This document shows positions 7,576 to 22,500 of a stretch of 64,000 bases of DNA, in pieces. The translations under genes and the position numbers were made by a program. How positions within the stretch are numbered: the first letter of the stretch is position 1; the number at the start of each line of letters is the position of its first letter. Below the pieces are notes generated by a model. That model was not told where the DNA came from. It did not search any database and saw only the letters and a list, made by a program, of their open reading frames with translations. The stretch comes from Halopseudomonas pelagia (GTDB taxonomy: Bacteria > Pseudomonadota > Gammaproteobacteria > Pseudomonadales > Pseudomonadaceae), in the NCBI RefSeq assembly GCF_009497895.1, contig NZ_CP033116.1, positions 1,054,001 through 1,118,000 of the forward strand. Reading direction: 5' to 3'.

Positions 7576-10500
7576 ATGGACTTTCCTCACCATCCGCTAG
7601 CGCTGGCTGTTCGTCGTTGCAACCCATTTCCACGGTCACTGGCAGCGCGAACTGCGGCGTGGGGAGCATTGCTGTCTACTGCCTCGCTGCAGGCACTGGC
7701 CGCATCACCCCACAATATCGTGGTGGATGCCAATACGGCCGATGTGACTACCGTGGGTTCATTGCACACCATCCAGAACGCCAACAGGGTCGGGGGCGTT
7801 CCGGTCAATGTGTTCAAGCATTTTGTTGTAGGTGACCTCAACACGGTCGATCTGATAGTGCCGGATGACGCCAGCAAGCTGGTGAACATCGTCAAGGACA
7901 GCAAGGCGGAAATTCATGGCGTCCTCAACAGCTATCAGAACGGAACCCTGGGTGGCAACGTGGTATTCGCCAGCTCCCAGGGATTTCTGGTCGGCCCGTC
8001 GGGCGTGGTCAATGTTGGTCAGTTGACCGTACGCACCCCCACCAGCGGTGAGATCGATGAGCTTATTGCTGGCACCAAGACAATCGACGATAGCCTGGCC
8101 GTCTCGTCAACCGGACTGATCACCATCAATGGCAAGATCAACGCCCGTGATGGCATTGATCTGCAGGGCGCCGGGGTCAATGTCGGCAGTGGTGGCAAGC
8201 TGATCGCCGGCAATGCCCTGAAAGCCGATTATGTAGCAACAGCTGCGGTCAATACCGGTGATTACACCGCGCCCACCGCGTTGGTCAAGGATGGTGGCAC
8301 GATTCATATCGTGGCGGGCGGTGCGCCTGGTTCCGGTGAGGCACTTGTCGCCGGCGAGCTGCTGGCCGATGGCGGTATCACCATCGAAGCCACCAGTATC
8401 GAAATAACCAGCACCGGTATGCTGGATGCCCGCGACCAGGTTGCCACCAACTCCCACGGAAATGTCACGCTCACCGCCAGCAATACCCAGAAGATTGGTT
8501 TTGGTATAGCGCTTGCCGAGTCGTCCGTCACGCTCGCCGGTAAGGTTCATGCCGATGATGTGACCGTCTCGGCGCAGAGCACCGCGATAGCGTCATTCTA
8601 CGAAAATCCGCCTGTTGAACTGACCGTCATGGCGGCTGGACCCTTCACAGGTGCCGGGTTTTACCTGATGGCCGCCGACGCCGAAGCAACGGTCAATGTG
8701 GAAGGCACGGCGAATGTGCAGGCCAGCGGTAACGTCAAGCTGGGTTCAGAATCCCACGCGCTGAGCCAGGCCAGCCAGATCAACACCTCCGGCGGGGATG
8801 GATCCCTATCGGCGATATACAACACCAGTGATGCCACCAGTACGACCCGAATCAAAAGCGGTGCAACTGTCCAGTCTGAAGGCGATCTGACGGTAACGGC
8901 ACACAACGAAGCATTCATAGCTGCCAGCGCGCTGGATGTGATCGCCGCGGACGCAAACAAGGTGGTTGTGGCAATAGCCGTGGGTGAGTCGGATGTTGAT
9001 GCGACAGCCGTGATCGAGAGTGGCGCGGTGCTCGGCGCGAGCAGCCTGGTGTTGGCAGCAGAGAATCAGAACTATTACTCGGTCTCGGCCAGTGCCATGG
9101 GTCTGAAGGATACCGAGTACGGCATTGCCGTTGCGGTGGGTGATTTCAATACCAATGCCACCGCGGAGATGGGCGCCTCGCTGGGCTCTGCAACCGACAA
9201 GACCGGTGATGTGAGCATCACTGCGCTGGACCGCACCGTACACCAGCAGGTCAAGTCTGGTGTCACTGTAGGGAGCAACACGCTTTTCCGTAGCGTCGGT
9301 GCCAAGCCGATTGCGGGCCTCGCGGCCATGCAGAATGGCGTTAACAACCTCATCAATGCGAAAAAGCCAGAGGGTACAGAGGTACCCAAAGACGGCGATG
9401 GCAAGATTTCCTTCAAGGGCGGCCTGGCCTTCACCATGAACCTGTCCGACCACGAAGCCTATGCTTTGCTGGGCAACAACCAGGCCGGCCAGGCTGAAGC
9501 ACCGAGCATTCATTCCACGGGTAATCTGCTGCTGGCCAGTGCCATTGATCTGGGGACGGATAACGCCTCGATCGCCGGCGGCAACGATAACGCAGCCCAT
9601 GGTGATGACCAGGGCGCCTGGCGGACCTCGGCAGAGGCGGCAGTGGCGTCGCCGAGTAGCCGAACCAACGGCAGCAACCAGACCGGCTCGTCGGAAAAGA
9701 GCCTGGCGGTGGCCCTGAATTTCGCCATCAACAGCGGCGATGCCGTGGCCGAAATCGGCAACTACGTGGAGATCTCAGCGGCCAATGTCGGTGTGCTGGC
9801 GCGGCAGAAAGTGCCCATTTCTTCCAGTTATGACAAATGGGATTCATTTTCTGATCTGTGGAGCAAGTTCAACGGCATTGGCGGAATCCAGAACAATATC
9901 CTCTCGTCTTTCGCCAATGCGGGCACATCAGCAGACAATTCCGCTACCGGTGGCGCCCTCAACGTGGTCATCAACGATCTGGGTACCAAGGCCTGGATTG
10001 GCGATAACGTCAAAATCACTACCACGGGCACGGCGGACTGGTCGGCAGGCCGGGTAGTGGCCGGTAATCTGAAAGCGCCCACGCTGTTTGCTACCACGAT
10101 TCCCTTCAAAACCATTGATTACAGCTTCGACTTCATCAGTTCGGTAGATGTGCAGGCCTACAACCTCAATGAAAGCGTTCACCTGGCCGGCAACCTGGGC
10201 ACCCTCGGGCTTCTGCCGAACGGGAATGGTACCAACGAAAAGGGTAAATCGGTTGGGGGCAGTATCAGCTTTGTTCAACAGACAGCAACAGCTGTTGCGG
10301 GGATTGGTGCGGCCACGCTGCTGGTGGATGGAAACGTGCGCATCCAGGCGCACACTGACGAACGTCATTTCCTGATCACGCCATCCTCAGGTTCGGGAAA
10401 AGGGTTGGGATTCAACGGCGTAATGGCGATTCTCAACAGTGAGTCGCTCACCCACGCTTCGCTGAGCAATCAGGCCAATGTCAATACGACGGGTCTGGAT

Positions 10501-13500
10501 GTGCTGGCTGATCACGACTTTGGCAACTGGGCCGCGGCGGGCGCGTTCAACAAGTCAGATGAATCGGCCATGGGCCTGTCTGTGGCGATCAACATAGCCC
10601 AGGGCGATACCAAGGCGTTCATCGGCGACAACAGCGGCGAGCAAGCCAAAGTCGGCTTCAAAAATGCTTCACAGCCTGCCCCCGACGCGCCGACAACGCC
10701 TGCGCCGGATCCACGCGGCATTGTGGCCAACGACATTCGTGTTCGGGCGCGTAGCGCGGGCACCAACGGTTCGCTGGCCGTGGCGGGAGCCGTTGTCACT
10801 GAGCCCAACAACAAGCCGGGAATAGCCGAGCGTTTCGAGAACTGGTGGGAAAAGCTCGGGAAGAAGTCGGCAGATAGCCACAACGATGCGGTTTCAGGCA
10901 CGGGTGCGGCCTCGATCGGCAACGCCACCGGGGATGGCAAGACGGATGAGGGCAATACTGCCGCGGGTGGTGATGCGCCGGTCGACCCCAACAAGACTGG
11001 TCTCGCTGCTGCCGGCAGTTTCACCGTGTCGGTCAATAACCTGGACGCCAAGGCCCTTATCGATGACGCGGTCATCAGTGGCAAGGGGGCTGCAGACGTT
11101 GATGTCACGGTGCATGCCCTGGAAAACGTGATTTCCGCCTCGGCATCGGGTGGCGCAGCCCTGGCCAAGCTGGGTGCCGATTCACCGTCAAACCAGAACA
11201 CCATCGCTGGCGCCATTGCCTACCAGATCAGCTTCAATGATGCGCTGGCGCATATCCGCAACAGCACTATCAGTAATGCCGGCGATGTGAAAGTGCAGGC
11301 GCTGCATGGGGGCGAGCTCACGTCGGTGGCGCTGGCCCTGGCAGTCACCAGCTCGGATCAGAATACCCAGAACAGCAATAACGGCGCACTGTCGATCTCC
11401 GGTGCGCAAATCTACGACGGTACCTCGGCGCGTATCGACAACAGTTCGATCACCAGCAATAACGACGGTGACGACAGCCTGGAGGTATCTGCCTACAACA
11501 ATGCCGACATCGGCGTCGGTGGCGGTTCGCTTTATCTGGGCGGCAAGAAGGGTGGCGGGCTGGCGATTACCTTTGCCGAGATCAATGACCCAAGCGCCAT
11601 GCTGGCAGGGGTCAACCCCGACTCAAACAACGTGCTGAGCACCGCCCATAACGAAGATGTGTACAGCGGTTCCGCCGTGGAGGCCGTCATCAGCGGTGTG
11701 GATGGGGCTCGCAGTACCCTGACCAACTTCGACAGCCTGACGGTTTCTGCCAGCGCAGTGAACAGGATCGGCATCGGCGCGGCAGGCGGTGGCTACAATG
11801 GTGGCGTGGAAAATTCCCAGGGCTTCGCTGGCAGCTTTGCCGTGGGTTCGATCGGTGCCGATACCAGGGCCTTGATCAGCAAAACAGACATCAAGGGCGT
11901 GCAGACGTTACACGTAAACGCCAGCGGCGACGACGACAGCGAGCTGGACACTCTGCTGGCAGGGCTTGGTAGCAGCACGCTCAACAGCGACTATGACTTC
12001 AGCGGTGCGGATGCCATTGACAACACCGAGGTGTTCACCGCCGAGGACGGTACAGGCTCGAGCTACAACTACAGTTCGGCCGGCAAGCGCATCATCGCCG
12101 TGGCCGGTGTGGTGCAGGCCGGCAAGAGCAATCTGGGCATCTCCTACGCCCACGCCGATGTGAAGAGCGATACCTCCGCGCGCATGGCGGACGTGAACAT
12201 CAATCAGGGTGCCGCCAGCACGGCCGATGTGGCTGTCAACGCGCGTGACAACTCCCTGCTGTATAGCGTGGCCATTGGCGTGGGCGTCAGTACCGGCAAA
12301 TACTCGGGGGTGGGTTCGGTTGCGGTCAACCGCCTGAATAACCGCGTCGTTGCGGAAATTGGCGATTGGGACGGGGCAGACAGCGGCAGCATCAACGCCG
12401 AGACGGTTGCCGTTACCGCCACCAATGACATGGACATGGTCAACGTGGCTGGTGCCGTGGCTGTGGGTACATCCGGTTCTACCGGAAAGGCCGGCGGCCT
12501 GGCAGTCGCACTGAATCTGGTGGGCACCGACGAGCACTCGACCAAGGCACATATCGCCAATACGGCGTTGCAGGCCTCCGGCGATGTGCTGGTCAAGGCC
12601 ACCAGTGGCGCTTCCAATGATCACAATCTGCTGGTTGGCAATGCCATTGCCATCGGCGCTACCGGTGGTTCCGGACTGGCCTTTGCCGGTGCGATCGGGG
12701 TCAACAATGTTGATCAACTGGTCGAAGCGGCGCTCAAGGATACCGGCACCAATCGCAGCACCGATGCCAGCGCCACCCTTGGCGGCACGGTCACTGTGCA
12801 GGCCTATGATTTCACCGACAGCGTTTCCACTGCCTGGATGGGCGCTGGCTCCGGTGGCGGCTCTGCCGGTGGCATCGCCGTGGCGACCAATAGAGTCGAC
12901 TCGGATGTCAAAGCTGCAGTGCTCGGCGACAACGTCACGGTGGGCAGCACTACGCTGAAGGTGCAGAACCTGATTGTCGATGCCGCACGCGACAACTGGC
13001 TGCTGAGCATCAGCGCCGGGGTCGCGGCATCGCCCAAGCAGAGCGCACTCGCCGGATCGGTGAGCAGCGGCATTATTGATGGTGATGTCAGCGCACGTAT
13101 CGCTGAAGGCGCGCGCGTCAAAGCCTGGAATAATGTGGCGGTCAACGCCGACGCGCTCAGCGTCAATCTGGTGGGCAGTGGCGCATTGGGTATTGGTCTG
13201 GGTAACGGCGCTGGCGCTGTAGCCGTTGCGACGGCGCTCGAATACGGCAACACCTCGGCTTCAATAGACAATGCCAACGTCATTGCCGAAGGCAAAGGCG
13301 CGAGCATCACCATCGACAGCGGCGCGCTGGCCAACTACGGCAGCTTGCCGGACCTGTCGACATCGGGCCAGACCGAGGACGAGAGCAGCGATACCGACGC
13401 CAAACCGGTCGATCGCGGCGCGCTGACTACCGGTTTTGCCGCGCTGGATCTGACCAAGTCCACGGAGAGTGCAGATGGCCTGGCGGTAAACGCCACCAGC

Positions 13501-16500
13501 CGGACCAAGCAGCAGGCGATTACCGCGGGTGGTGCAGGGGCCAAGTCACTGGCGATCAGTGTCAATGCGGCGACCAACAGCTCTTCCAATGAAACCACAG
13601 CAGAGATCAGGAACAGTACGATCAATGCCGGGATCAGCAATCAGAGCGAAGCCGATGTACTGGTGCGGGCCAGTGCCCATGAAGCCGGGTTGGCTGTGTC
13701 GGCAGGCGTGGCCATTTCAGGCGGTAATTCTGGAGTAGGTGGCTTCTCCACCAACAGCCAGAAGAAGGCAGCCAGGGCCACGGTCGACAGCAGCATGGTG
13801 AGTGCCGACACAGTCGGCATTGATGCGAACAGCTCGAAAGTCGCCCAGGCCGTTTCGGCCGGTGTGGCAGCCGGCGCGGGTACGCTGGGTGGCGCGGCCT
13901 CGGTGGTCATTACCGAACAGATGGGCGACACTCAGGCATGGTTGCGTGGCGGCACCCTGACCGCGAACAGCCTGAAGGTAAGCTCGGACCGCCGTCAGGA
14001 AGCCAACGTGGCCGCCGGTGCCGTGGGCATTGGTGGCAAGGTTGGTGTCGGCTTTGGTCTTGCCGTGAACCTCATCGGTGGCGACAGCCAGGCACTGATG
14101 GGAAACGACCTTGATGATCCAGCGGACACGCGCACCACGCGGGTCAATGTGGGCAGCCTGACAGTCGATGCCCAGCGTCTCGAGAACGTCAACAGTCATG
14201 CCTTTGGCGCAGGTATCAGTGCCGGTTTCGGCGCAGCGGCAATGATTGATGTCAGTGAATTTACCGGAGAGACACGGGCCGGTATTTTCGGCAAGCCGGT
14301 AGGTGTCGGTTACAGCACCACCGTTCGCGGCAAGGACGGCATCGGCGATGCGACCAGTGTTGTCCTGAATGCACAGGAAATCCTCGACGCCAGGCAGTTC
14401 GCGCTGGGGGTTGGCGTAGGTGCATCAGTAGGTATTGGCGCCGTCGCCAACGTGGTGCTGGGACGCACTCAGGTAATCAGCGAAGTGGTGGGCAGCGATA
14501 TCAAGGCAGATCTGCTGGATATCGATGCCACCTCGCAGCGTCAGACCGATCTGACCAGTATTGCCGGTGCAGCGGGCAAGTTCAGCGCGGCGGTCAGCAT
14601 TGGTGTTGCGCTCTTCGGGCAGGGCGATACCACCGCGGATGACGGCACCAACGCCGAAGACGAATTCGATGTGTCACGCGACGTGGCCAACTCCGTTCTG
14701 CAGGCGGACACGGCCAGCTTCAATACGCACCTGTCCAACGATGATGTCGCGGCCCTGAAAACCGGGTCCGGCGCCAGCGTTGAACGAACGGCAACACCGG
14801 CGGCCTCCACGAACACCGATGCGGGCAAGTCTCTTAAAATCACAGGTGAAAGTCTGACTGCCGCGCGGATCTCCGGCGGCGTGACCGACGTTGATACCCT
14901 GAACGTGAATAGCCGCGCTTTGCTGCACAACAGCCAATTGCTCGGCGCGGCGCAGATCTCGGCAGCGGGGATTGCCGGTGTGATCGGCATTACCCGTATG
15001 TATGACATGAGCATTGCCACCGTCGACAGCAACCTGACCGCCGACAATGTGGTGGTCGGTGCCACCGTCGAGAATGTGTCTGATGAAGATGCCGCCGGCG
15101 AAGCAAAGTCGGTCGTGGTTGGCCTGGGCGGCGTCAGCGTGGTGGTCAACTATGTCGATATTCGGGCGGAAAACCGCGTCGTGGCAGGTGTTTCATCGGC
15201 CAACGGTTCGGATGCCGGCAACTTGATCGTCTCTGCGGCGGACACCACTGAACTGCGCCTGGGCGATGTGGATCCTGGCCGGCCTGACTCGGCCACCGAC
15301 GGCTCGCTTAACGTCAATCTGGGTAGCGCCGCCATTGGCGTAAGCTACGGCTACGCGAAGAAGGCCAGCGACGTGGATGCCTGGTTGGGCGAGACCGGCA
15401 AGCTGGTCGACGGCTACGACAACATGACCGTAAGTGCCAACAGCTCCGGCATGGTCAAAAGCACCGCCTTTTCCCTGGCCGGCGGTATTGCTGCGGGTAT
15501 CCAGGGTGTGGTCACCGACGCCCACGATAACTCCCATGCCGATGCCACGCTGTACGGAACTGTTGGCACCGGCAGCGGATTGCTCAGTCTCTCTGCGCAG
15601 GTGGTGCCGGAGCTGTACTCCAGCGCCTACGGTGTGACGGTATCCGGCGGCTACTCCATGGGTGGCTCATTCGCCTACGCCATGACCGACGCCGAAGCAA
15701 GGGCTACCGTAGCTGACGGTGTGATCTTCACCGGCAGCGGTGATGTGCTGGTGCGCAGTGAAGTTGGCGATGGCTCCGATGCCGACTACCAAACAGCGCA
15801 TGCCGCCGCCTTCGCGGCTTCCGGCGGCTTGATGCTGGGTGTCGCCGGCGCCGAAGCCCGCGCGAGCAATAATGCGCAGTCAGTGGCCAGAGTAGGCAAC
15901 TACGTCACTATTCCGAATGCCGACTTCAAAGTTTACGCCCGGCATACTGGCGTACAGATTGCCGATGCCGATGGTTACTTTGTCGGTGCCTTCGCCGGCG
16001 GCTACCAGGTGGGTCTGGCGGAGTCGTTCAGCTCGACCCGGGTGGAGTTCGGCAAGGATCCGAATGCCACGCTTGAACGTACCGGCGACCTGATTCTGGA
16101 TGCCAACAGCCAGAATGAGAACCAGGCGTTCACCACGGCCGGTGGTGGAGGTTTTGTGTCCGGGAGTGCCGCTGAAGCGGTGGTCGAGGCCGGTGATCAC
16201 GCCAACGGCAATTACGCCGCAGCGGTGCTGGTGGATGACTGGTTCAGCGGCTACCGCAGCGTGCCGATCGACGCCGGCAACGTGGTCATGCGTGCAAGCA
16301 ATGCCGTCAACTTCTTTGCCGGCACTGACTCGACCACCGTTTCGGTGGTCGGCGGTTCAGGTGCCGTTTCGGATGTTGAAGTCGATACCAATGCCAAAGT
16401 GGTGCTGGGCAAGAATGTCAGCCTGAGCGCCCTGGATATTGATATCGATGCCCTGAATCATGCCCGGCAGATTCAAACGCCATGGGATTCGAGTTACACC

Positions 16501-19500
16501 ACCAGCGTTTATGGCGCGGGTGGCGGCGGGGCCAACGGCACGGCGGCGTTGTCCCGCCAGAACATCAAGCATCTGCTGGCAGCAGTAGAGGTTGGTGAGA
16601 ACGCGGTGCTGAAGATCTCCGATCTGGCCTGGATGTCCCAAGGCTATCGCAACGGCATTACGGTGGACGCCGGCACCGAGTTCCTTGTCGTTGACAAGGC
16701 GGTGATTGAAGTCGGTGGTGCCTTGCAGGGCGCCGGCGCGGAATCGGATGTAGATGTCGTCACGCGCAATAACGTCACCCTGAGCGACGGTGTGCAGCTG
16801 CGCAATGCCTGGGGCAAGATCGGACTGGGTACGTATTCCCGGGGCAGTGCGGCGGCAGGGGCCAATGTCAGCGTATGGGCTGTCGCCGGTGTGGCTGGCG
16901 GTATCGCCGATGTGCACATTGATGTCGACAATACCCTGTCGCTGGGCAACAACATCGTGATTGATGCCTCCGATCAGATCAGTCTGTTTGCCGGTCGGGG
17001 CTCCGATGGCTTGTATCAGAACCAGCTGGTGGCGGATGCCCGCAGCAATATCTACAACTGGACAGCGATCCCGATCCCGGCCGGCAACAAGGCAGAAGGC
17101 GATATCGTTCTCGATAACAAGGTGGTTTTCGGCGACAACTTCGCTATCGGCAGTGACGGGCATATTGCGATCGGTGCTATCGAGGGTGCTCTGAGCGCCA
17201 GAGGTACCGGCGTCGAGAAAAACCCCTACCTGTCGCTGTTCAGCACCGAGAACACCTTCGGTTCCAGCAACAAGGCGGTGACCAATGTGCTGGCTTTCAA
17301 TGGCAACGGCAGCGTGATTGCCGGTCAATATGCCTATCAGACGGTGAGTATCAATCAGGCCGGCGGCATTACCCGCCAGCTCTATCGTTACGGCTCTGCA
17401 GAGCAACAGGCAGACAAGTACTCGTCGCGCGCCGAGCTGCAGGTTTATATCGCTGAGCTGAATGCACAGATCGCGGTCCTGGAGAAATGGGAGAATACGC
17501 AGACGGTAACGGAAGTTGAGGGTATAAGTGAAGACGGCGTTACCGGCAGCGAAAGTACCAGCACAACCAGTATTGGCAATAACCCCCACGCGGAGGAGAT
17601 TAACGACCTGCAGGCCCAGGTGGTATTGCTGTCAGCTATCGTCGGGGACTTGTCACCGACGGAAAACTTCGCCATTCAGGTGGCTGACATACGAGCTTCG
17701 GCCGGCAATGTCAGCCTGACGGCCGGTACCATCACCATGGCTGGCGGGGTGATACCCACCTTTACCGCCAAGGGCAATGCCAATATAACCATCGACAATC
17801 TGTCCGACCTTCACCTGATGCTGGCGAATCTGGAGATAGCCAACCAGACCGGGGGCAATGTGTTCGTCACTGGTGGAGCCAATCTGGGCAGCGCCTTTAT
17901 CGATGAACAGTCGGGGAGCCAGTCGGGTATTTACGTCAGTCACGCACCCACCGGAGCGAACTTCAAGAGTGCTGACGTTATCGTCAATGGCAACCTGACC
18001 AATCTGCTGTCCAGCGTGAATATCTCGGTGGCCGAAGGGGACCTCATTCAGCAGGCGCTGATTCAGGCCAATGCGGTCAACCTGAATGTGGACAACGGCA
18101 GCCTGCTGCTGAATAACCCGAACCTTGAACAGACGTACGGTCGCGACCCTGATGCGCTGATCAATTTCACCGAGTACCAAGGGTGGAAGCCAGCCAACGC
18201 GACGGATTTCGTACAGTTTTATCTGAACGATAAATACTCGACGGAGATTATTGCTACCGAAGTAACCGCTTTCAATAACTGGTTCAGCGGTCGGGCAATA
18301 AGGCACACGGGTGACCAGAATCCCTATTATACGGCTGCGAATTACGGCTATAACCAGATAAATATCTATTTCAATTGGGGGTTCAGCGACAGCGAAGAAT
18401 ACAATGGTGCTGACGCAGTGACGTTTCAGTTAAACACCGATGACAGTTCGCGCGGCGGCGAGTACTGGAAATTCCGCCCAGTGCTGGATTACCAGAGCAA
18501 GCTATCGCAGACCGCCACCTATGAGGAAGTTAATACCGAGCTGCTGAAACGCGACCCAACACGCACCTCAATTGTTGCCGAAAAGATTATCATCAACGCC
18601 AAACGCCTGGACATTAACGGTGACATCGTAGCGGGCACTGACAACAGCTGGTCGGTCAACGTGGGCGCTGGCTTTGACGCCAAGATTCAGCAGTATGTGA
18701 AGGATGCAGGCTTGGCTGCGGGCGATATCATCAATCTGGCGCCGGGCGCACCCATGAACCCCCAGGATGTTAACCTGAACTATACCAAGGACCTGCAGAT
18801 TGTTAACCCGAACTATCAACCCAATCGCTTCTTGCCGGGTTTCGATCCGAATCAATACCGAGTCAATACCTACAGCTTTGATATAGCCAATACGGAGGGC
18901 ACATCGGATATCAAGCTGAAATACGATGTGGCCTCCGGGACGCTGAGCGTCGATGAAGTGCCGGTCAGTGGCGGTGGCTACGTCGCCATTCGCGCGGCTA
19001 TTTCCTCCACCGGGGCGGACGGCAAGATCATCGTCAAGGATGGCCTGGGTCAGATCGCCATCAATAACGACTCCAACACCCAGCTGAACATTGGTACCTT
19101 GAGCGCCGGCGAGGACGCCACCGGGGTGATTCGCATCACTGACCTGAACAAATCGAGCACCGTGTCGCAGTGGTATATCCACAACCCGGGCAATCAGATC
19201 AGTCAGTACCAGACCGATGCCTGGGCGGTATCGCATCTCGATCCGAACTCGTCGGTGTTCAGGGGCAATTTTGGCGGCACCGGCACCACGGCGAGCATGA
19301 GATACAATCCGCAAGCCGGGCAGTTGTTCTATATCCGCGAAGGTGCGACTGTTGGTCGAAGTTACACCAGTCCGCCTGACGGCTACCTGTCGAATTACCC
19401 GACCACGGTCGGCGACTGGGTGTACAAAACTGTCTGGAATACCGAAGACAGCTATTACACCTCTTGTGCGGCGAATCCCGACGCCTGTTCCGGCGGTGTT

Positions 19501-22500
19501 GCAGCGCAATACCTCAAGCAGACCTACGAACATAAAGCACTGACAACCAGAGGATATCCTCACTGGTTTCTCAGCTACACAAAATACTACGGCGATGGGC
19601 TGACCAACACCGACCCGGCGTTGACCATGGCAACCGAACTGGAAATGGACACTCACACCTACGTGAAAGCGGATCACTCAATCCTCTTTCAATTCAATGG
19701 CGTGGCGGAAGGTAATATCGATGTTGACTCGCGTGCACCGATTCAACTGACTGGTAATATCTACAACCCAAGTGGTAGCAGCAGTATCACTACCGATGCC
19801 GACTTTACGGCATCCAGTGCGTCCTCCATTACCTCCGGCATCACCCATATTCAGGCCAATGGCGATATCGGCAGCGCAGGCAGTTCGCTGTCGATCACCA
19901 CCAACGAACTGTCCCTGCAGTCCGATAACGGCTCGCTGGCTTTCAATGCCACTGCCATGGGATCGGCTCTGACCATCGATAAACTGTCGGCGAAATACGA
20001 CATTCTCGGCACAGTGGATAAAAATATTGTCGCCAAGGATGGCAACACCCTGATTTCGGCCAACACCATCGATCTCACCAGTCTGTCGGGCAGCATCGGT
20101 AGCCTGGGTACGCTGGGTGATCCGGCCACCTACAATTTCGTCAATATCGCCTCTACCGGAGCAGTCTCGTTGCGCGCGGCCAAGGATATCGTGGTCTCCC
20201 AGGCTACGGGTGATCTGCAGGTCGAGCGTATCGAGGCCAACGATAATGTTGTACTCAGGCTCGGCGATGGCAGCCTGACCAATGCGCTTGGACAGCAGCA
20301 AAAGTCGGAGCAGGAATTGGCCTACGAGGCCTCGGTATGGGACTCGCTGAACCTGCTCAGCGGCACTGCCGGTGAGCGCGCGGTGACAGCCTATGAAAAT
20401 CAGTTCAACAGCAAGTACCACACCTACTGGATGCTCAAGCAGCGTCTGACGGATGCCAGTGACAGCGGCTTTGCGATTGATGCTGTTTATCTTGATGCGA
20501 TGAAAATCCGCTACGGCACTACAGACGTCGCGCAGCTGACTGCCAAGGTCAAGGCAGAGTACCAGGCACTGGACGCCTGGTTCGTTGATCAGGTGGCAGC
20601 GCCGGACAGGTACGCCAATGTGGCCGACGCCGTTGGGCAGGAGCAGAAAGGCACGCTGGTCGGCTACGACTATGGCGCACTTTTCACAAGTGCCTATGAC
20701 GACAGCTTCCGGCTGGAAATTGATGCTGCCAGCAACTGGTACGCCAGGATGGTTGAAGGCTCGACCTGGCAGCAGAGCCAACTGGATATCAGTATCTCGG
20801 CTGCGGCCTTGAGCGCCGATGCATCGGGCCAGTTGACCGACCGCGAGTCCAACATCGTCTCCTCGAATATTCATCTGCAAGCCAGCAGCGGGAGTGTCGG
20901 GAAGAATCTGGCCGATGTGGTTTTCAGTGTGCCGCGTGACAATACGGCAACCATCACCAATGAACAGAAATCTGCATTACTGTCGGCCGGGCCAGGGGAT
21001 ATTTCCACTGTGCTTACCGATAGTGCGGTCACCCTGACGGTCAAGCAGGTGGATCCGATCAAGGTGGATACCTCCGGTGCGCTCAATGTGGCCGCTCGCG
21101 ATTCCATCTTTATCGAATCGGCCTCCTCATTGACGGTCGGTGAGATTGCCTCGGCCAATGAAGACGTCCGCCTGATCGTGGATGGTGCGATAGCGGCGCA
21201 AGCCGGGGTCAACAACGTCAAGGCGCATGATCTGTACCTGGCCAATACCCAGGGTGATATAGGGTCGGCTAGCCAGGCAATGAACGTGCAACTGTCGGGC
21301 GCCCTCCGTCAGGCCGGAGCAGCCGGTGATCTCTACCTCCGGCACAGTGGCGGCAACTTGCTGGTGGGCTCCGTGGGTGCCGGCGGTATGCTGTCGTTGT
21401 CCAACGATCACGATATCCTCGGTTATGACGCCAACCACTTCCTGCAGGGTTCCGGCATCGCGCTGGACGCAGACGTGAATGATCTGGGCAGCTCTGCCAA
21501 TTGGCTGAATCTGAGAGTGTCCGGGGCCGGCGCGCTCAACGTGAATGCAGCCAATGCCTGGCTGGACGTGCGAGATACCACACTCTTCACCCTGGGTGAC
21601 GTGACGGTTGATCAGCGTTTCGACCTGAAATCAGTCGGCGCTGTTGATCTTGCCGGCGACCTGACCGCCACCAGCCTGCGGCTCGATCTGGGTGGGGCGC
21701 TAAGCGCCAGCGGAGCGCCGCAGGTTGTTGTCTCTGACGATCTGGAGATCTCCGCCTCTGCTATTCAGCTGGCGGCGGCTGAAATCAGTGCCGGAAGCGC
21801 AAGGCTGGAAGCGACCGCCGGTTCGCTAAGCGTTGGCGAACTGGCGACAACCAATGGTGATCTGGCCTTACTGGCCGCTGGCGCACTGAGTACCTCGGGC
21901 GTCGTGGATGCTCAGGGTGAGCTGATCGCCGATGCGCAGAGCATCAGCATGAACAGCGGCTCGTCTTTGCAAGGGAGAGGCGGTGCCACCCTGACGGCTA
22001 TTGACGACATGTCCCTGCAAGCGCTGGCTTTTGGCGGCGATCTGGATGTCGACTCGACGCAGGGCCGCATCACCCTTGAAAGCCTGGTGAATGCCCAGGC
22101 CATAGATATGCTCGCCGCTACCGGCCTGGATGCCAACTCAACGGTGACAGGTACGTCGCTGCTGCTGGATGCGGGTGCCGGTGCGCTAAGCGTGGTCGAC
22201 TTGTCTGCCACCAAGGGTGACCTGCGTTTGCTGGCAGGTGGCGCACTGAGTACCTCGGGAATCGTGGATGCCCAGGGTGAGCTGATTGCCGATGCGCAGA
22301 GCATCAGCATGGACAGCGGCTCGTCTTTGCAAGGCCGTGGCGGTGCCTCCCTGATGGCTGTCGACGACATGTCCCTGCAAGCACTGACCTTTGGCGGCGA
22401 TCTGGATGTCGACTCGACGCAGGGTCGCATCACCCTTGAAGGCCTGGTGAATGCCCAGGTCATCGATATGCTGGCCGCTACCGGCCTGGACGCGAACTCA

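Noticed and set aside
16357..17589. Other long antisense frames in the adhesin (also 18568-19677, 19678-20880)
   Set aside because: These are shadows caused by the absence of certain codons in the long repetitive gene; none shows a known fold or start signal.
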